Assembly (NCBI GenBank): GCA_003508835.1
Contig: PUFA01000092.1
Location: forward strand, 868,001-932,000
DNA from: Eonycteris spelaea
Taxonomy: Eukaryota > Chordata > Mammalia > Chiroptera > Pteropodidae
Direction of reading: 5' to 3'
DNA length: 64,000 nt
Positions 13,916-25,309 of the stretch are shown one piece after another. The position numbers were made by a program, and so were the translations under genes. The notes below the pieces were generated by a model that saw only the letters and a list, made by a program, of their open reading frames with translations, had not been told where the DNA came from and made no database searches. Position 1 is the first letter of the stretch, and each line of letters begins with the position of its first letter.

Positions 13916-14815
13916 TATTTCTGTTACATTAGGATTAGAGATGAGTTCTGTCTAGAAATAACTCAAAAAATTTTTATATTTTATTTTCACATATAAAACC
14001 AGTCATATTTGCTTCAGCTTCAAAGAATATGTTTTAGTAAAATTAAATTAACACTGACAGTGAGCTGTAACTTTTTTCTAAATAGAAAATGGCTTAAAAG
14101 TGTATAGTCAAACAACTATATTTTAAAATCACTTGAAATATTATTATGTCGTTATAGTACTGACTGTTATAACTGTTATTTAATTTTACATAGTCCCCTA
14201 ATCAAGAAAATGTACAATTAAAAAAATCTGGCTTCTGTCCTTTTCTCCTTCAACCTATTTCATTTTATCCCTTATAAGCAACATTTTTGAAAATTTTAAA
14301 GAAATTAATATTTTATTTACTTTTAATCCTGTTTGTTATTTAAATATAAAATGTAAACTAATGGATAAGTAGATATTATAGAGTGATTTATGATGAGAGT
14401 TGACCTTTCCTTTCATGTTTTTGTTTAGGCTTGATATTTAGATCAATCACACATCTATCTAAAATGTACTAGGCTATAAGTAAACTACAACACAATGTTC
14501 ATTCTTAAAAATTGACTCAAAATCCACAGATCAAAACTTAAAGAACTGATAAATGGTACTTTCTCAATTACTAAAGGATTTCCTTAAAACTGAGGTCTCC
14601 TCAGACATCTAGAACATAGTCTTAAAGACTGTTAATTAATCCCCTCTTAAACAACAGTAGAAATAATGAAGATACTATTGGTATAGGTCAATACATTACG
14701 AAGATATGACATTTTAACTTTCCATTGTCCATTTTTATTTTTAATACGGGCATGTCTATTTTAACTGAACAATAGGAAACTAAACACCCTTTTTTTTTCT
14801 GTCTTGCCTTTTTTT
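13916..14815. other. AT-rich DNA, no gene seen
   Basis: No recognisable repeat or gene. The missing right end of the piggyBac element could lie in the first part of this stretch, but I could not see it. Confidence 0.4.
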
Positions 14816-15275
14816 CTTTTGGATGGCTGTACTAACATTTATCCAACTCATCCCCTATTGATAGACACTGGATTGTATCCAGTTTTTGATATTACAAATT
14901 GCTCTGCTTTGAATAGCCTTATACAAACAAAGTACATACTCTCAGTAAAATATCTTTGAGATGGATTCCTACCAATAGAATTACTAAGTCAAGAGGTAAA
15001 TGGATATGTAATTTTTCTAGATATTTCTCAATTTCCAATATGGCGATTGTGTCATTTTATATTCTCATTAACAACTTACAAGAGTGATATTTCCCCACAG
15101 CTTTTTCAACAGAGTATATTGAAGTATTTTTAATTTTTGATTATTGTGAGAAATGATATCTCAGTACAGTTTTTCTACTTATTTGAGTGAGTTTGAGCAT
15201 TTTTTCCAAATGATTAAGAGATGTGATTTTTATTTTTATGAAATGTTTATTTTTTCTCTTTCTGATTTTCCATAT
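14816..15275 (-). mobile_element. Old L1 fragment (L1M-like), antisense
   Basis: The plus strand shows the well-known antisense L1 ORF2-end/3' UTR order: a 'ttatccaactcatcccctattgatagacac' block, 'gatattacaaattgctctgc', 'gagatggattcctaccaatagaattactaagtcaa', 'tgatatctcagtacagttttt', then 'agtgagtttgagcattttttcc'. Divergence is high, so this is an old subfamily. Confidence 0.8.
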
Positions 15276-15574
15276 TTTTTTTCTTGAATTGTTTTTCTTC
15301 TCTACTCTTAGAAGCAAAAATTTCTTATAAGCTTTTCATAAAGTAATATTTTTGATTTTTTGGAAAATTTTTATTGCATGCTTACTTTGCATCATGAACT
15401 ATACAAAGTACTGGGGAAAATTGCTCAGTTTTAATTTTACTTTCCATTCAGATATCCTTCAATGGAAAATAGGAAGGCACTTAGAGTTATTTATCAATCA
15501 TCGTTACAATTTTATATCCATACAAGAAATTCAACTTATTTAAATCAATCGGTATTCTCGTAAAAGGTAGTATA
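15276..15574. other. AT-rich DNA, no gene seen
   Basis: T-rich. A 63-codon ORF at 15352-15543 is without domains. Confidence 0.4.
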
Positions 15575-15885
15575 TTTGTCCAGATAGGTTAACTTAGGCA
15601 CCAGTAACAAACAAGCCCTTATCTTACTGGCTTAGCATTACAATGGTTTATATTTCACCCACTATCACAATACACACAGGTAGAATTGCTCTTTTTGGTG
15701 ATCGTCTTCTAATTGGTAACTCGAGGACTCAGTTTCCTTTCATGTTGAGACACTGTTATTTTAAACCTGTGGTCCCTAAGTTTGCCACAGAAGAAGAAAG
15801 AGCACTTGAAGAAGGTTTATAGCCAGGCCTAGAAAGGATATATATCACTTATACTCTCATCCTATTGACCAGAACTAAGCTCAGG
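15575..15885 (+). repeat. Mammalian interspersed repeat, family name uncertain
   Basis: It resembles a dispersed mammalian element whose consensus has a 'gcagtaacaaacaa...' block, then 'agtggctta', then 'ggtttatttctc'. Here those read 'ccagtaacaaacaagccc', 'actggcttagcatta' and 'ggtttatatttcaccc'. The right part has 'attgaccagaactaagctca'. I am confident that it is a repeat but not of the family. Confidence 0.55.
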
Positions 15886-16784
15886 AGGCTAAGAAACATA
15901 ATCTTCCTGCATGTTCAAAGAGGAAAATTAAGTGGAATTTCATGACCATGAAGTGTTTTCTCTACCAATAAGTAATCTTAGATTAGAACAAGATTTTTGT
16001 GTGTATGTGAATATTACTAATTACTTCATTTGCTGTTCACTACTTGAAGAAGAAGTGAAAAAGCAGACATGTAAAAATGACTATATCAGCACTTTCACAG
16101 TTTACTACATTTTCTTCCTTTGGAAATAATGAACATCCAGTCATTCCTCTGTTACTCAGCAGGGACATAAACCTTCTAGTTCCAAATGTCTGAATGTTTT
16201 TTTCCAATTGGTATATAAAATCGGACATTATAAATTTAGATTGTCCTTCAATCATTTCTACCTATTTAAGTATATTATTAAAGCCTATTTTTATTTTTAA
16301 ATCAGAATTTTCATTTTGGAAATATATAAATCACTTGTTTCTTGTTTATTGTTATGCTCTACCTATAATGTATGACTGGCTACGCACAGAGAACAATGAG
16401 TTACAGTGTTTAGATGCAGTGTTTAAATGTTTAGTCTTTTACCATAACAGATCTCCAGGGGCAGCTAATGAAGAAACTATTGTTACAGATTTCCTGTTTA
16501 AGAAAACCTCAAGTGATTGCCTTGGAGGTAACAAGATGATCATCATGCTCTCTTAAATTCCCATTTCTTGAACTTACATTTTTAAAGTCTGTTTGTATAT
16601 AATTTTTACATTACTGTCAAGTTCACTAAATATTCTATTTGTCCAGAATTGAGGTGAAATCTTACTCAGAATGTAGTAAATCACAAAAAAACACTGTGAG
16701 AGAACATCTTACATTCACGTTTAGCTTTTTTAGAAAATATGCCCTGTGTCTCAGGATATTTTGTTGAATTAAATGTACTTCGTT
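15886..16784. other. AT-rich DNA, no gene seen
   Basis: The 120-codon ORF at 16194-16556 has a hydrophobic, Phe/Tyr/Ile-rich composition typical of translated AT-rich DNA and shows no motif. Confidence 0.45.
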
Positions 16785-16965
16785 TCACTCCCAGAGTACC
16801 CCATGCTTATGTGTATCATAGTGCTTGCCACCTTATGTTACAACTATCTCATTGAATTTCCCTCACTAGAATCAAGGGCATGGGCCGTGTCTTTAATGCC
16901 AACAGCCAGAACTTCACACTTACTATGACTGGCTCATACAAATTGATCAATAGCTGTTTGTGGAT
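16785..16965 (+). repeat. L2 LINE 3' end fragment
   Basis: The characteristic 3' end of L2 is present in decayed form: 'tagaatcaagggcatgggccgtgtct', then 'actatgactggctcatacaaattgatcaatagctgtttg'. This matches the usual 'agggcaggg...tgcctggcacatagtaggtgctcaataaa' layout. Confidence 0.65.
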
Positions 16966-17770
16966 ATAACATAGCTTCCAGAAAATGATATTTCTTAATG
17001 ACTGCTTTGTTGTGATGAATTCGAGATCTAATTGCTGAGCTAGAGAATTTAGAATTTTATATATTTGCAAATGACTTTCTTCTCCCTAATGACACTTCCT
17101 TAACCTTCCTGCTGACTATAGGAAATAATGTTGATCAAACTGTCTATAAATGTAGTCATTTCATCCATTACCTCAAATGTGTAGTTCTGTAAAAAATTTA
17201 TTTTTGGCACATTTTGGCCCTTCTCGCTCCTCTCCCCTCTTCTTTCTATTCTAGCCTCTCCTCTTCTTCTATATCTCCTATGGGTATAAAACCAGGTTAG
17301 TATTACATGATTCCAATTCCAACAACCTAACAATAAATGATTTAATCAATGGTGGACAAAATTTCCAATGAGACAATAAGATCCTTTAGGGACTCTAATA
17401 TTTGGAGTTAAAGACACTAGTCTTTTCTGTCAGTGTTGTGATGAAGTAGATCTGGGGCTGAGAGCATTATTTCGATGCATCCATGTTTGAAAAAAAGATA
17501 AAAAGATAAAATGAAGTGCAGAGAACAACAGAAAAAAAATTCAGTTGCTCCCAGATGAAGGAAAAGAGTCACTTTTATTTGTATGACTGTTTGTAATTTT
17601 GCAAAAAAATTCATGTTCAAAAATGTGACTTTCGTCATCTTTTCTTAAACAAATGCTGTTTCTATTTGATCCCTCTCTTTTTCTTTATATTAGAAAACAT
17701 CATTAAGTCACTATCTAGTAAACTCAGCAGAGATTACTTGATCTGTTCAGGCTCAAATTTTATCATTTCT
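16966..17770. other. No recognised feature
   Basis: Several 73-77 codon minus-strand ORFs, none with a recognisable domain. No repeat family identified. Confidence 0.4.
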
Positions 17771-17774
17771 GGAT

Positions 17775-18041
17775 TTAAACTCTGAGTTGAAGAGTTTTCT
17801 TCTTCTCATTCTTGAGATTCTGGGGAGCATAAGGTGGTTCAGCATTGGTGGCCTGAGGTACCTGAACTTTGATTATCTCTGAACACCAGCCTCCACTAAG
17901 ATATAATGTCAACATGTGCTTGTTAATGCCACACCTGAGCTCCCTGGGTTTACTATGGTGCCTGATGTCCAAGTTCACAGAGCCCTTCCTTTCTACCTGA
18001 ACTTTGAGGGCACGTGCAGTCTTTTGACTTCTTTCCTTCAT
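17775..18041 (-). other. Unrecognised ORF, possibly a pseudogene relic
   Basis: An 88-codon minus-strand ORF, basic and unusually free of the low-complexity bias of its neighbours. It contains 'RALKVQVERKGSVNLDIRHH' and a Lys-rich C-terminus. Base composition is close to 47% GC over this stretch, higher than the flanks. Further upstream on the same strand other frames stay open briefly between stops, as in a decayed processed pseudogene. I recognise no parent gene, and there is no clear poly-A tail on the minus strand. It may equally be part of an unidentified repeat. Confidence 0.25.
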
Positions 18042-18744
18042 GAATTCCTGGCATCCTGAGGTTTCCGTTAGGACCTAACAGCCTAAATGTTCTGCCTTTG
18101 CTGCCCTACAATTGTGCACCATTCTGGATGTGAGACTTCTTTGCAAGGACAATGATCTCTTGGGTTGCAACTGGAAACAAGGCAAAAGTATTCTTGTTCT
18201 AGGATTCTCTCCCTTTTAACTTTCTGTCATCATCCCCTCCCCAGTGGCAAGAATCAAATTTCTTTAGAAATTTAGGTGGTTCTATTTCACAACAATGCCT
18301 TCCTCTCCAAATTTGGGAAAATATCTTTTGGCCCAGCCCAGAAAAAACACTTATTTCCTTTCTGTGTGTAGGGAAAACTAACTAAACACATCTTTTCAAG
18401 GAAGCCACTTATGTAGGTCACTCAGCCAAAGAATAATATGATTGTTTCCCCAAATTCTCTTTCCCTCTCTGTAAGGAAAGTACACATAGGCCCCATGAAC
18501 CAAAGAGAAGAGTGTGCACATTAGTCATCGAATCAAATAAATCCAATCTATAAATGTAAATGATAGGGACTGTGTTTACACAGATGTTCCACATACACTC
18601 AAACTTCTAAGCTGGGTAAAATTCTCCAAATTTTTTTAATTTGTGGAAGAGCTACCTCTTGTGCTTAAAAATAATAATCTATAAAAATAAAAAGTTGAAT
18701 GGCTGGTTATGATTAAACTGAAAAAGGAAAATTCGGATAGACTC
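18042..18744. other. No recognised feature
   Basis: Moderate GC. Nothing I can name. Confidence 0.4.
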
Positions 18745-18885
18745 TCTCTGTTCAATGTGACAGGCATGTGGCAGGCTTTTTCACATGCAGTATCTCATTT
18801 AAGTTTCACAACCACCGTGAAGTAGATGTTAGTAGCTTCATTTTTGGAAAGAGAAAACAATATTAAGTGAGTTATTTATGTTATA
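18745..18885 (-). repeat. MIR SINE fragment
   Basis: Antisense MIR: 'ggcatgtggcaggctttttcacatgcagtatctcattta', then 'agaagtagatgttagtag'-like core text and 'gaaaacaatattaagtgagtt'. It abuts the LTR that follows. Confidence 0.75.
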
Positions 18886-18900
18886 ATAAAACTATATTAT

Positions 18901-19356
18901 TGATTGAACTGCAGCCCCCCAAAAGATACATTGAAGTCCTAATTCCTGGTACCTGTATATGTGAATTTATTTAAAAATAGGGTCTTTGCAGATGTAGTCA
19001 AGCTTAGATGAGGTCCTACTGGATTAAGGTGGGCTCTAAATCCAATGACTGGTGTCCTTATAAGGAGAAAAAGATTTAAAGACACTCAGACACACACAAA
19101 GAGAAGACGGTCATGTAAAATAATAGAGGCAATGATTGGAATAATAACAGCTATAGCCATAGAATACCAAGGATTGTGGGAAACCATCAGAAGCTAGAAA
19201 GAAACAAGGGAGAATTCTTCCCTGGGGCCTTCAAAAGGAGACGGTCTTGTGGACACTTTCATACTCTGGCTTCGAGAACTGTGAGACAATAAATTTCTGG
19301 CTGTTTTAAGCTCTCCAATTTGTGGTAATTTATGGCAACCCTAGAAAACTAATGCA
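18901..19356 (+). mobile_element. MaLR-type solo LTR
   Basis: A full-looking LTR starting TG and ending CA. Landmarks are 'gccccccaaaagatacattgaagtcc' at the left, 'gggtctttgcagatgtag', 'gatgaggtcctactggattaagg', 'ggtgtccttataaggag', and on the right 'gaactgtgagacaataaatttctgg' (carrying the AATAAA signal) followed by 'cctagaaaactaatgca'. This is the layout of ERVL-MaLR LTRs (MLT1/MST-like). No internal retroviral sequence flanks it, so it is a solo LTR. The exact subfamily is not assigned. Confidence 0.85.
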
Positions 19357-19369
19357 AAAATCATTATTT

Positions 19370-19545
19370 AATACCTACTGGTCATCTACTATATTCTACT
19401 TAACTTAATCCTGACACCAACTATCACTTACATCCAATTTACAAAGAGGACACCAAGGTTAATAAAGGTTAAATAACTCACCAATGTTACCCTGTCTTCA
19501 AGTGATAGGGCCAGAATTTTAAAATTCAAAATTGTTTTCTGGATA
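19370..19545 (-). repeat. MIR SINE
   Basis: Antisense MIR with 'cttaatcctgacaccaactatcac', 'caatttacaaagaggacacc', 'ggttaaataactcaccaatgtta' and 'agtgatagggccagaatttt'. It overlaps in consensus with the MIR at 18745-18885, so these are two separate insertions and not one MIR split by the LTR. Confidence 0.8.
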
Positions 19546-21254
19546 TGGCCAGGATTTGTAAAGAAAAATATAAAAGTACAATTATTCATCGTTTATCTGA
19601 AATAAAATGTAGAAATATAATTATGCATTATTTATGTGAAATTCAACTTTAACTGGTATCCTATTTTATCTGGCATTCCAATGAGATGATGTTCAAAAAT
19701 TAAGTTTTTAACTTGCACTGCAGGTGGTTTTTGTCACAAGGTCTTGAGTAGAGGCTCTGAGCAAAAGTGCTGAGGAGTTTCCTTTTTAACCGAGCCTACC
19801 AATCACTTTACCAAATGGCCCTTAAAAATGTTAAAGTCAGCTGTACACATGTCATCAATCTCATTGTTAGTTACTATTTATGATTCCTTACTATGTCGTA
19901 GAATCATATTGTATTCAGCATATGCTCAATTCACTTTGTTCTATCCTCTATTGATTACAGCGTTAAACCCTGGACTTCTAGTTGGTCTTCACATTTTGTA
20001 TTTCATAATCATTGTCTCAATTTTAAAAATTAGGTCACAGGTCACCCTGGAAGCTATATACGTGGGTCTTTGGAGGTAGAATTTAGCAGGTTTTTTATTT
20101 GTTTGTTTGTTTGTTTGTTTTTAACTTGAATTTATTACATCATTTGAAGTGAGCTGCTTAATGATGTGATGTTGTGAAACTGGACTCAGTTTTGTCCTCA
20201 GAGGATCCTCAACTCTGGAATGTGCTTCTCTTGGTCCAATGAAACATGAGCCTCCTGGCTCCGCGGATACCTTCAAGGGCCAATTGTTTACAAAAACATT
20301 TGCCTAAAGCTTGAAAGTAGGGGTCCAGATGATAGATGGCATTTTAAATGCATTTACCATGTATAAATCCTGGGAGGATTAGATTGTGGAAACAGTTCAA
20401 AAAGTAATGCCAGTAATTAGTTATGTTGCTTTATGATAAATTAGTCTCATATTCTTTGAAGGTTTGACGTCCCAATGATTCCCAGATTTCTAAAGTCAAG
20501 GTGTGAGAAACTAACTGCCAAAAATATAGAGATGGATTTAATAAATATAAATCTCCAGCTTCAATAGCCCAGAAGCCTAAGAATATTTCAGAACTTCATT
20601 TCTCAGAACTTCTATGATTTTTGGGAGCCTTCCATTGAATAAAAATGAAGCAGATTTGTTGTAAGCAATTCCAGCTTTTGGTGATAAATAAAAGAAATCT
20701 TTCACAAATAGCAAATATCTTTGAAAGTTTTTATTTTAAAAGGCTTAAATGTTCTGTAGGTTTTAAAATAATTTTCATAGATTTGGAAAAAGTTTTGGCT
20801 TCTCAGGGCTAATACTCTGGGAAGAAGGAAAGATATGGGAGACCATTCCTCTTGCAAAGCCTGTGAAATGGAAATAAAATGTAATATTTAAATGGATGTC
20901 CTCATTTGGGTCAAATTAGTACTTGAAATTCACTAAGATCTCATATGATTGTACAGAATGACTGGCCTCTGAAATTCTCATTCAACTTTTTGCCTTTAAA
21001 CTTTGTTAAAACTTTGTACCACATCTCCTCCCATCCCTCCAGCCCCCAACCTCAAATGGCTTAACTCCAACAGGAGAGAACATGATTACTTTTGCAAAAA
21101 TAATGCCTCAGGGCTATTTTTATTCTCCACAGTATACTAAGGATTCCAATTCTCCATTGTACATCAGAATGCAGAACTTCTGAGCTGAAACATCCTTAAG
21201 GTATATGAAATGCAAGCTAGAACTTTCACAGTAAAATGACAAGTTTCTGAGATG
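19546..21254. other. No gene seen; one TTTG microsatellite
   Basis: A tttg tetranucleotide run lies at about 20098-20120. The 83-codon ORF at 19828-20079 is hydrophobic without a recognisable domain. No other repeat is named. Confidence 0.4.
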
Positions 21255-21372
21255 GAGTATTGTGATATCTTGGGCAAACTTCCTAATATCATTGGGCTTC
21301 CTTGATGAATGTTTGTACTATATAATCTCTCGAATTATTTCCAGCCCTAAATTTAATCTCTCCTTAACAGTA
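21255..21372 (+). repeat. MIR-family SINE fragment
   Basis: Reads 'gatatcttgggcaaacttcctaatatc' and ends 'ctatataatctctcgaattatttccagccctaaattt', the order seen in MIR-related SINEs with the 'ccttccagctctaa' tail. Confidence 0.65.
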
Positions 21373-22147
21373 CAAGAGTTGTACTGCAGCTTTGGTGGCT
21401 CTCTACTTGAAAAGTTTCATCAGAATTGTTTTAAATAATAGCTCTTTGCAAGAATAATAATAATATATAATAATAATAATAATGAACGAATACAAAATGA
21501 TAAAGAAATTAACACAAGATCAGCCTAAGTCTAATGTATATGAAGAGATGGGCTCAATATGTCCCTTTCTAACTGTGAATGTAATTAATTTAACTTATGC
21601 AGATATAATTTCAATTTACTACCTTTTGTCAAATCAAGTTTCTATTAAAATTGTCATCTTATTAATGCACTAAAAAATACAGTGTCAACACTATAGTTTA
21701 AGTAAAAAGAAATTCTTATGCAGAAAAATTAAAAATCATTGTGTATAAATAAAGAAAGAAGTAGTACATTAGTTACTTTTAGTCAAGTCACACTATTTAT
21801 TATGAAATTAAGAGTTAGGGATTAAATAAATATAAAAACTTTAAAATGAGTTCCTCAAACAAAATTATATTAATAAAGAATAGTGAAATAGTCAAAGGAG
21901 AAAAATATTTACCCATGGTAAATAATATCTATTTTTAATATTAACCTATTCAAAATAATATATATGGATCCTTTTAATATACTATTTCAACTTTTCAGCT
22001 CCATTGTCACTACACACTTATTTGTTCCCTTTTATGTATAATAATGTACCTATGTATATCCTTTTCTCCCTAATGAAAGGCTTTTGTCACTTTGACTTTT
22101 CTTCAAAAATATGATTGACTGCTATTTGTTAGCACACACAGAGGTTA
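21373..22147. other. AT-rich DNA with TAA microsatellite
   Basis: An imperfect taa repeat at about 21453-21483. Otherwise AT-rich without recognised features. Confidence 0.5.
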
Positions 22148-23555
22148 ACTAAAATAGATCAAAGACATGAATGTAAGACCTGAAACAATAAAATGCATAG
22201 AGGAAAACCTAGGTATTAATGACCTTTGTCTTAGAGAGGATCGTATAAACTTTTCCTCAAAGTCAAGAGAAATAAACGTAAAAATAAACAAATGTGACTA
22301 TATCAAACGAAAAAACTTCTGCACAGCAAAAGAAACCATCAACAAAACTAAGAGGTCTATAGCCATGCTACCCTGAACAAGCCTAATTCGTCTTATCTCG
22401 GAAGCTAAGCAGGGCTGGGCCTGGTTAGTACTTGGATGGGAGACCACCTAGGAAGACCAGGTGCTATAGGCATAAAAAATAAAAAAATAAGGGAATGTAA
22501 GCTGACAAGGTCCTTGCAATCTGTGAGGTCAACCAAGGGTTGCCTCGCCTAAAAAAAATTAAAACAAAACAAAAATAAGAGGCATCCAACTGAATGGGAG
22601 AAGATATTTGCAAACAATGCCTCTGATAAGGGGCTAATATACAAATTATATAAAAAACTTTTACAACTCAATAATAAGAAAAAAGTAGATAACCCAATTT
22701 TAAAAAGGGGCAGAGGACCTGAACAGATACTTCTCCCAAGAACACGTACAAATGGCCAAAAGGCATATGAGAAGATGCTCAACTTCACTAGCTATTAGAA
22801 AAATGCAAATCAAAACCACAATGAGATACCACTTCACACCTGTTAGAACGGCTATTTTCAACAAGATAAGTAATAATAAGTGCTGGAGAGGTTGTGGGGT
22901 GGGGGGAAAGGAACCCTCATACACTGCTGGTGAGAATGTAAATTGCATAGCCACCACAGAAAACAGTATAGAGGTTTTCCAAAAATTAAGAATAAAATTA
23001 ACATCTGACCCAACAATCCCTCTTCTGGGTATCTACCCCCCAAATTTGAAAACACTTATCTGCAAAAATATAAGTGCCCCAACATTCATTATAGTGTTAT
23101 TCATAGTGGCCAAGACGTAGAAACAACAAAAGTGCCCTTCAGTAGATGATTGCATAAAGAAGATATGGCACATATATACAATGGAATATTACTCAGCCAT
23201 AAGAAAAGATGAAATACTGGATCTTGAGACTATAATGCTAGTAAAATAAGTCAGACAAAAAAAGTTGAGAACCATATGATTTCACTCATATATGAGAGAC
23301 CAGTCTGAAGGCAACAAACAAACAATACAAACAAACAAAATTGTATAGACACAAACAACAGTTTAGTGGTTACCAGAGAGAAAGGGAAGAAGGTAGAAGT
23401 AGAAAAGGGTAAAGACAATAAAGTACATGATGACAGAAGATTACACTTTGGATGGTGAATATACAATGCAATATACATAATGTATTATAAAATTGTATAC
23501 TTGAAACCTAAAAAATTCTGTTAACCAATGCCACCTCAATAATTTAATTAAGAAT
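22148..23555 (+). mobile_element. L1 3' third, interrupted by a 5S-derived SINE
   Basis: A 5'-truncated plus-strand L1. The coding part matches the C-terminal region of L1 ORF2p. Frame 22167-22376 runs into the SINE insertion, and 22752-23120 (122 residues) contains '[20 protein letters not shown]', 'CWRGCG' and '[11 protein letters not shown]', hallmarks of the ORF2 C-terminal segment. The histidine of the usual cysteine-rich motif after CWRGCG is not preserved. After the ORF2 end there is a short 3' UTR and the terminal block 'gttaaccaatgccacctcaat' (about 23521-23541). L1 ORF2p is the endonuclease/reverse transcriptase of this autonomous retroposon. This copy lacks those domains and is dead. 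It is younger than most L1 pieces here, judged by frame preservation. Confidence 0.92.
22355..22568 (+). mobile_element. 5S rRNA-derived SINE (MEG-R-like)
   Basis: 22355-22473 is a nearly full-length 5S rRNA-like sequence of 119 nt. The pol III internal control region is well kept: the A-box region lies around 22401-22415 and the C-box region (22423-22445) looks identical to mammalian 5S. It is followed by an A-rich linker, a roughly 60-nt non-5S module (about 22490-22550) and an A-rich tail. The insertion is bounded by a 13-nt target duplication matching at 12 of 13 positions ('acaaaactaagag' at 22342-22354, 'acaaaaataagag' at 22569-22581), so it was retroposed into the L1. It is not a functional 5S gene: it carries an A-rich tail and mutations in stem regions. 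5S-derived SINEs are known from megabats (MEG-RS, MEG-RL). The extra 3' module suggests the longer kind. Confidence 0.9.
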
Positions 23556-23765
23556 AATATTTTGTCAATACTCAACCACTAATTTCCAACTTTTCATGAT
23601 TGTTTTTATTATTTTCCAAATTTTAATGTAGATTTTTTTATTTTTTAATCTAGATTTTATGTTCTCTAAGCTTCCTTGATCCTAACATATACTTTCAAAG
23701 CACCATATACAAAGAAGAAGCAAGTATTAATGATAAAATGTATGTGGCCTTTTAATTGAAAGTTT
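23556..23765. other. AT-rich spacer
   Basis: No recognised feature. Confidence 0.4.
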
Positions 23766-23930
23766 GTCTCTTCCACCAGACTGAATACTCTGATGTCTAG
23801 TTCTATCTAATATCTTCATTGTTGTGTCCTTGGCACCTAGCAGAGTATCTGGTACGAAGAAGATGCTCTGTAAATCTTGAATGAGGTAATGAAAGAGGAA
23901 AAAATGAATGAAAGAATGAATGAATGTATC
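23766..23930 (+). repeat. L2 LINE 3' end with GAAT-rich tail
   Basis: The L2 terminus is readable: 'cattgttgtgtccttggcacctagcagagtatctggtacgaag', 'gatgctctgtaaatcttgaatga', and the typical tail of gaat/tgaa units to about 23926. Confidence 0.75.
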
Positions 23931-24654
23931 TCAAATGAAGGATCAACAATTTGGTTGTGGGTAAAATCCCTGATGCAAGTTTTTCATGTTAACAAGGATA
24001 CAATCCACATAAAGAATGATGATGTTGAAAGTAACATATTTTCCTAACTGCATCAGTCGCTGTGTAAAAGCAATAAACAATTTTTAAGCAAATAGTTTGG
24101 TTGTTCAGAATGGGGAGGAGCTGCCCACTTGAATGTTTTAAAATGAAAATGATGACTGTCTTTTTCCACACGGAGTGTGCCAACTCTGAGAAGACCTATG
24201 AGTTGTGTCACTGATTTTATGAAATTCTTGTTCTTGAAATTTTATTTTTATTATAAGTGTCCAATACTATGTAAATCAAAGAAGGAAAACCCCTAGACAT
24301 TCTGGACTCAGAACCATGTATTTAATTTTTAAACCTACTTTAAATTTTGCAAAAAATCTTAGCTTTCCTAATACACTGATATAGTGTTTATTTCATTTTG
24401 CCAGTTTTACTGCAGGTCAGTTTACTTGGCACTATTTCAAGGCTTCCTTTGAATGTGAACAGTCTTTTCAATGTTTGACATTAATTCAAAATATAATGAA
24501 ATCTAGCAATATTTATTTATCACCAACAGTTATTTGCTATTGATTTTTACTAACCAAATTGTTTCTCTTTTATGAACAGTAAACTTAAAATTTGGTTGTC
24601 TCAAGCCTTAGAAACTTGTTCTACCTCAAAATCCATTCCACTTATTTTGACTCA
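23931..24654. other. AT-rich DNA, no gene seen
   Basis: Only short ORFs without domains. No repeat named. Confidence 0.4.
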
Positions 24655-25232
24655 GTTTATTAATAAAAAATTTTATGCAATAAAATTCACTAATTTTAAG
24701 TGTTTAATTCAATGAATGTTGGAAAAATGTGTTTATATACACATATGCTTTTATGTCACTTTATAGTCAATTTCTTTCCTTCAGCGCTAACCCTTGGCAA
24801 ACTCGGATTTGCTTTCAGCCACTGAAGTTTTGCCTTTTCTGGTTGAGCTTTATGTTTATATTTAGCTTTTTTTCACTTATTATAATGATTTTGAGATTCA
24901 CCCCTGTTGAGTGTGTCAGTAGTTTGTTCGTTTTTATTAATGAGAAGTATTCCATGACATAGAGGTATCAAAATTTGTTTACCCATTACTAAGTTGATGG
25001 ACATTTGGGTACTATCAATGATTTGGCTATTATGAACATTCACATACAAATATATATGTGGACATATGTTTTAATTTTTCTTAGGTAAATACCTAAAAGA
25101 ACGCAGTTAGGGATTGTTGGATCTTATGGTAAGTGTATGTGTAACTTTATAAAGAACCTTCAAAATGTTTCCAAATTGGCTGTAGTATTTTTTATTTCCA
25201 TCAGTAATGTATGAATTTCTGCTAACGAGTAT
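24655..25232 (-). mobile_element. Old L1 (L1M-like) fragment, antisense
   Basis: The plus strand follows the antisense 3' UTR order of old L1s: 'attttaagtgtttaattcaatga', 'gagattcacccctgttgagtg', 'gtcagtagtttgttcgtttttatta', 'tattccatgacatagaggta', 'gttgatggacatttgggta', 'gggattgttggatcttatggtaagtgtatg', and 'ccatcagtaatgtatgaa'. The fragment is highly diverged. Confidence 0.85.
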
Positions 25233-25309
25233 AGAAAGAAGAAAGCTACATTGGATAGAGTTCTCATAAGGAGAAAAACCAGTCAATTAATACTAATTTT
25301 TTAAAAACC

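Noticed and set aside
16194..16556. 120-codon ORF
   Set aside because: Composition follows the local AT bias. No motif, no raised GC, no splice-site context.
18745..19545. One MIR split by the MaLR LTR
   Set aside because: The left and right MIR pieces overlap in consensus, so they are two separate copies.
22355..22473. Functional 5S rRNA gene
   Set aside because: It has substitutions in helical positions, is followed by A-rich sequence and a non-5S module in place of a T-run terminator, and is flanked by a target duplication. It is a retroposed SINE, not a gene.
22752..23120. 122-codon ORF as a host gene
   Set aside because: The motifs are those of the L1 ORF2 C-terminus and it sits inside an L1 copy.
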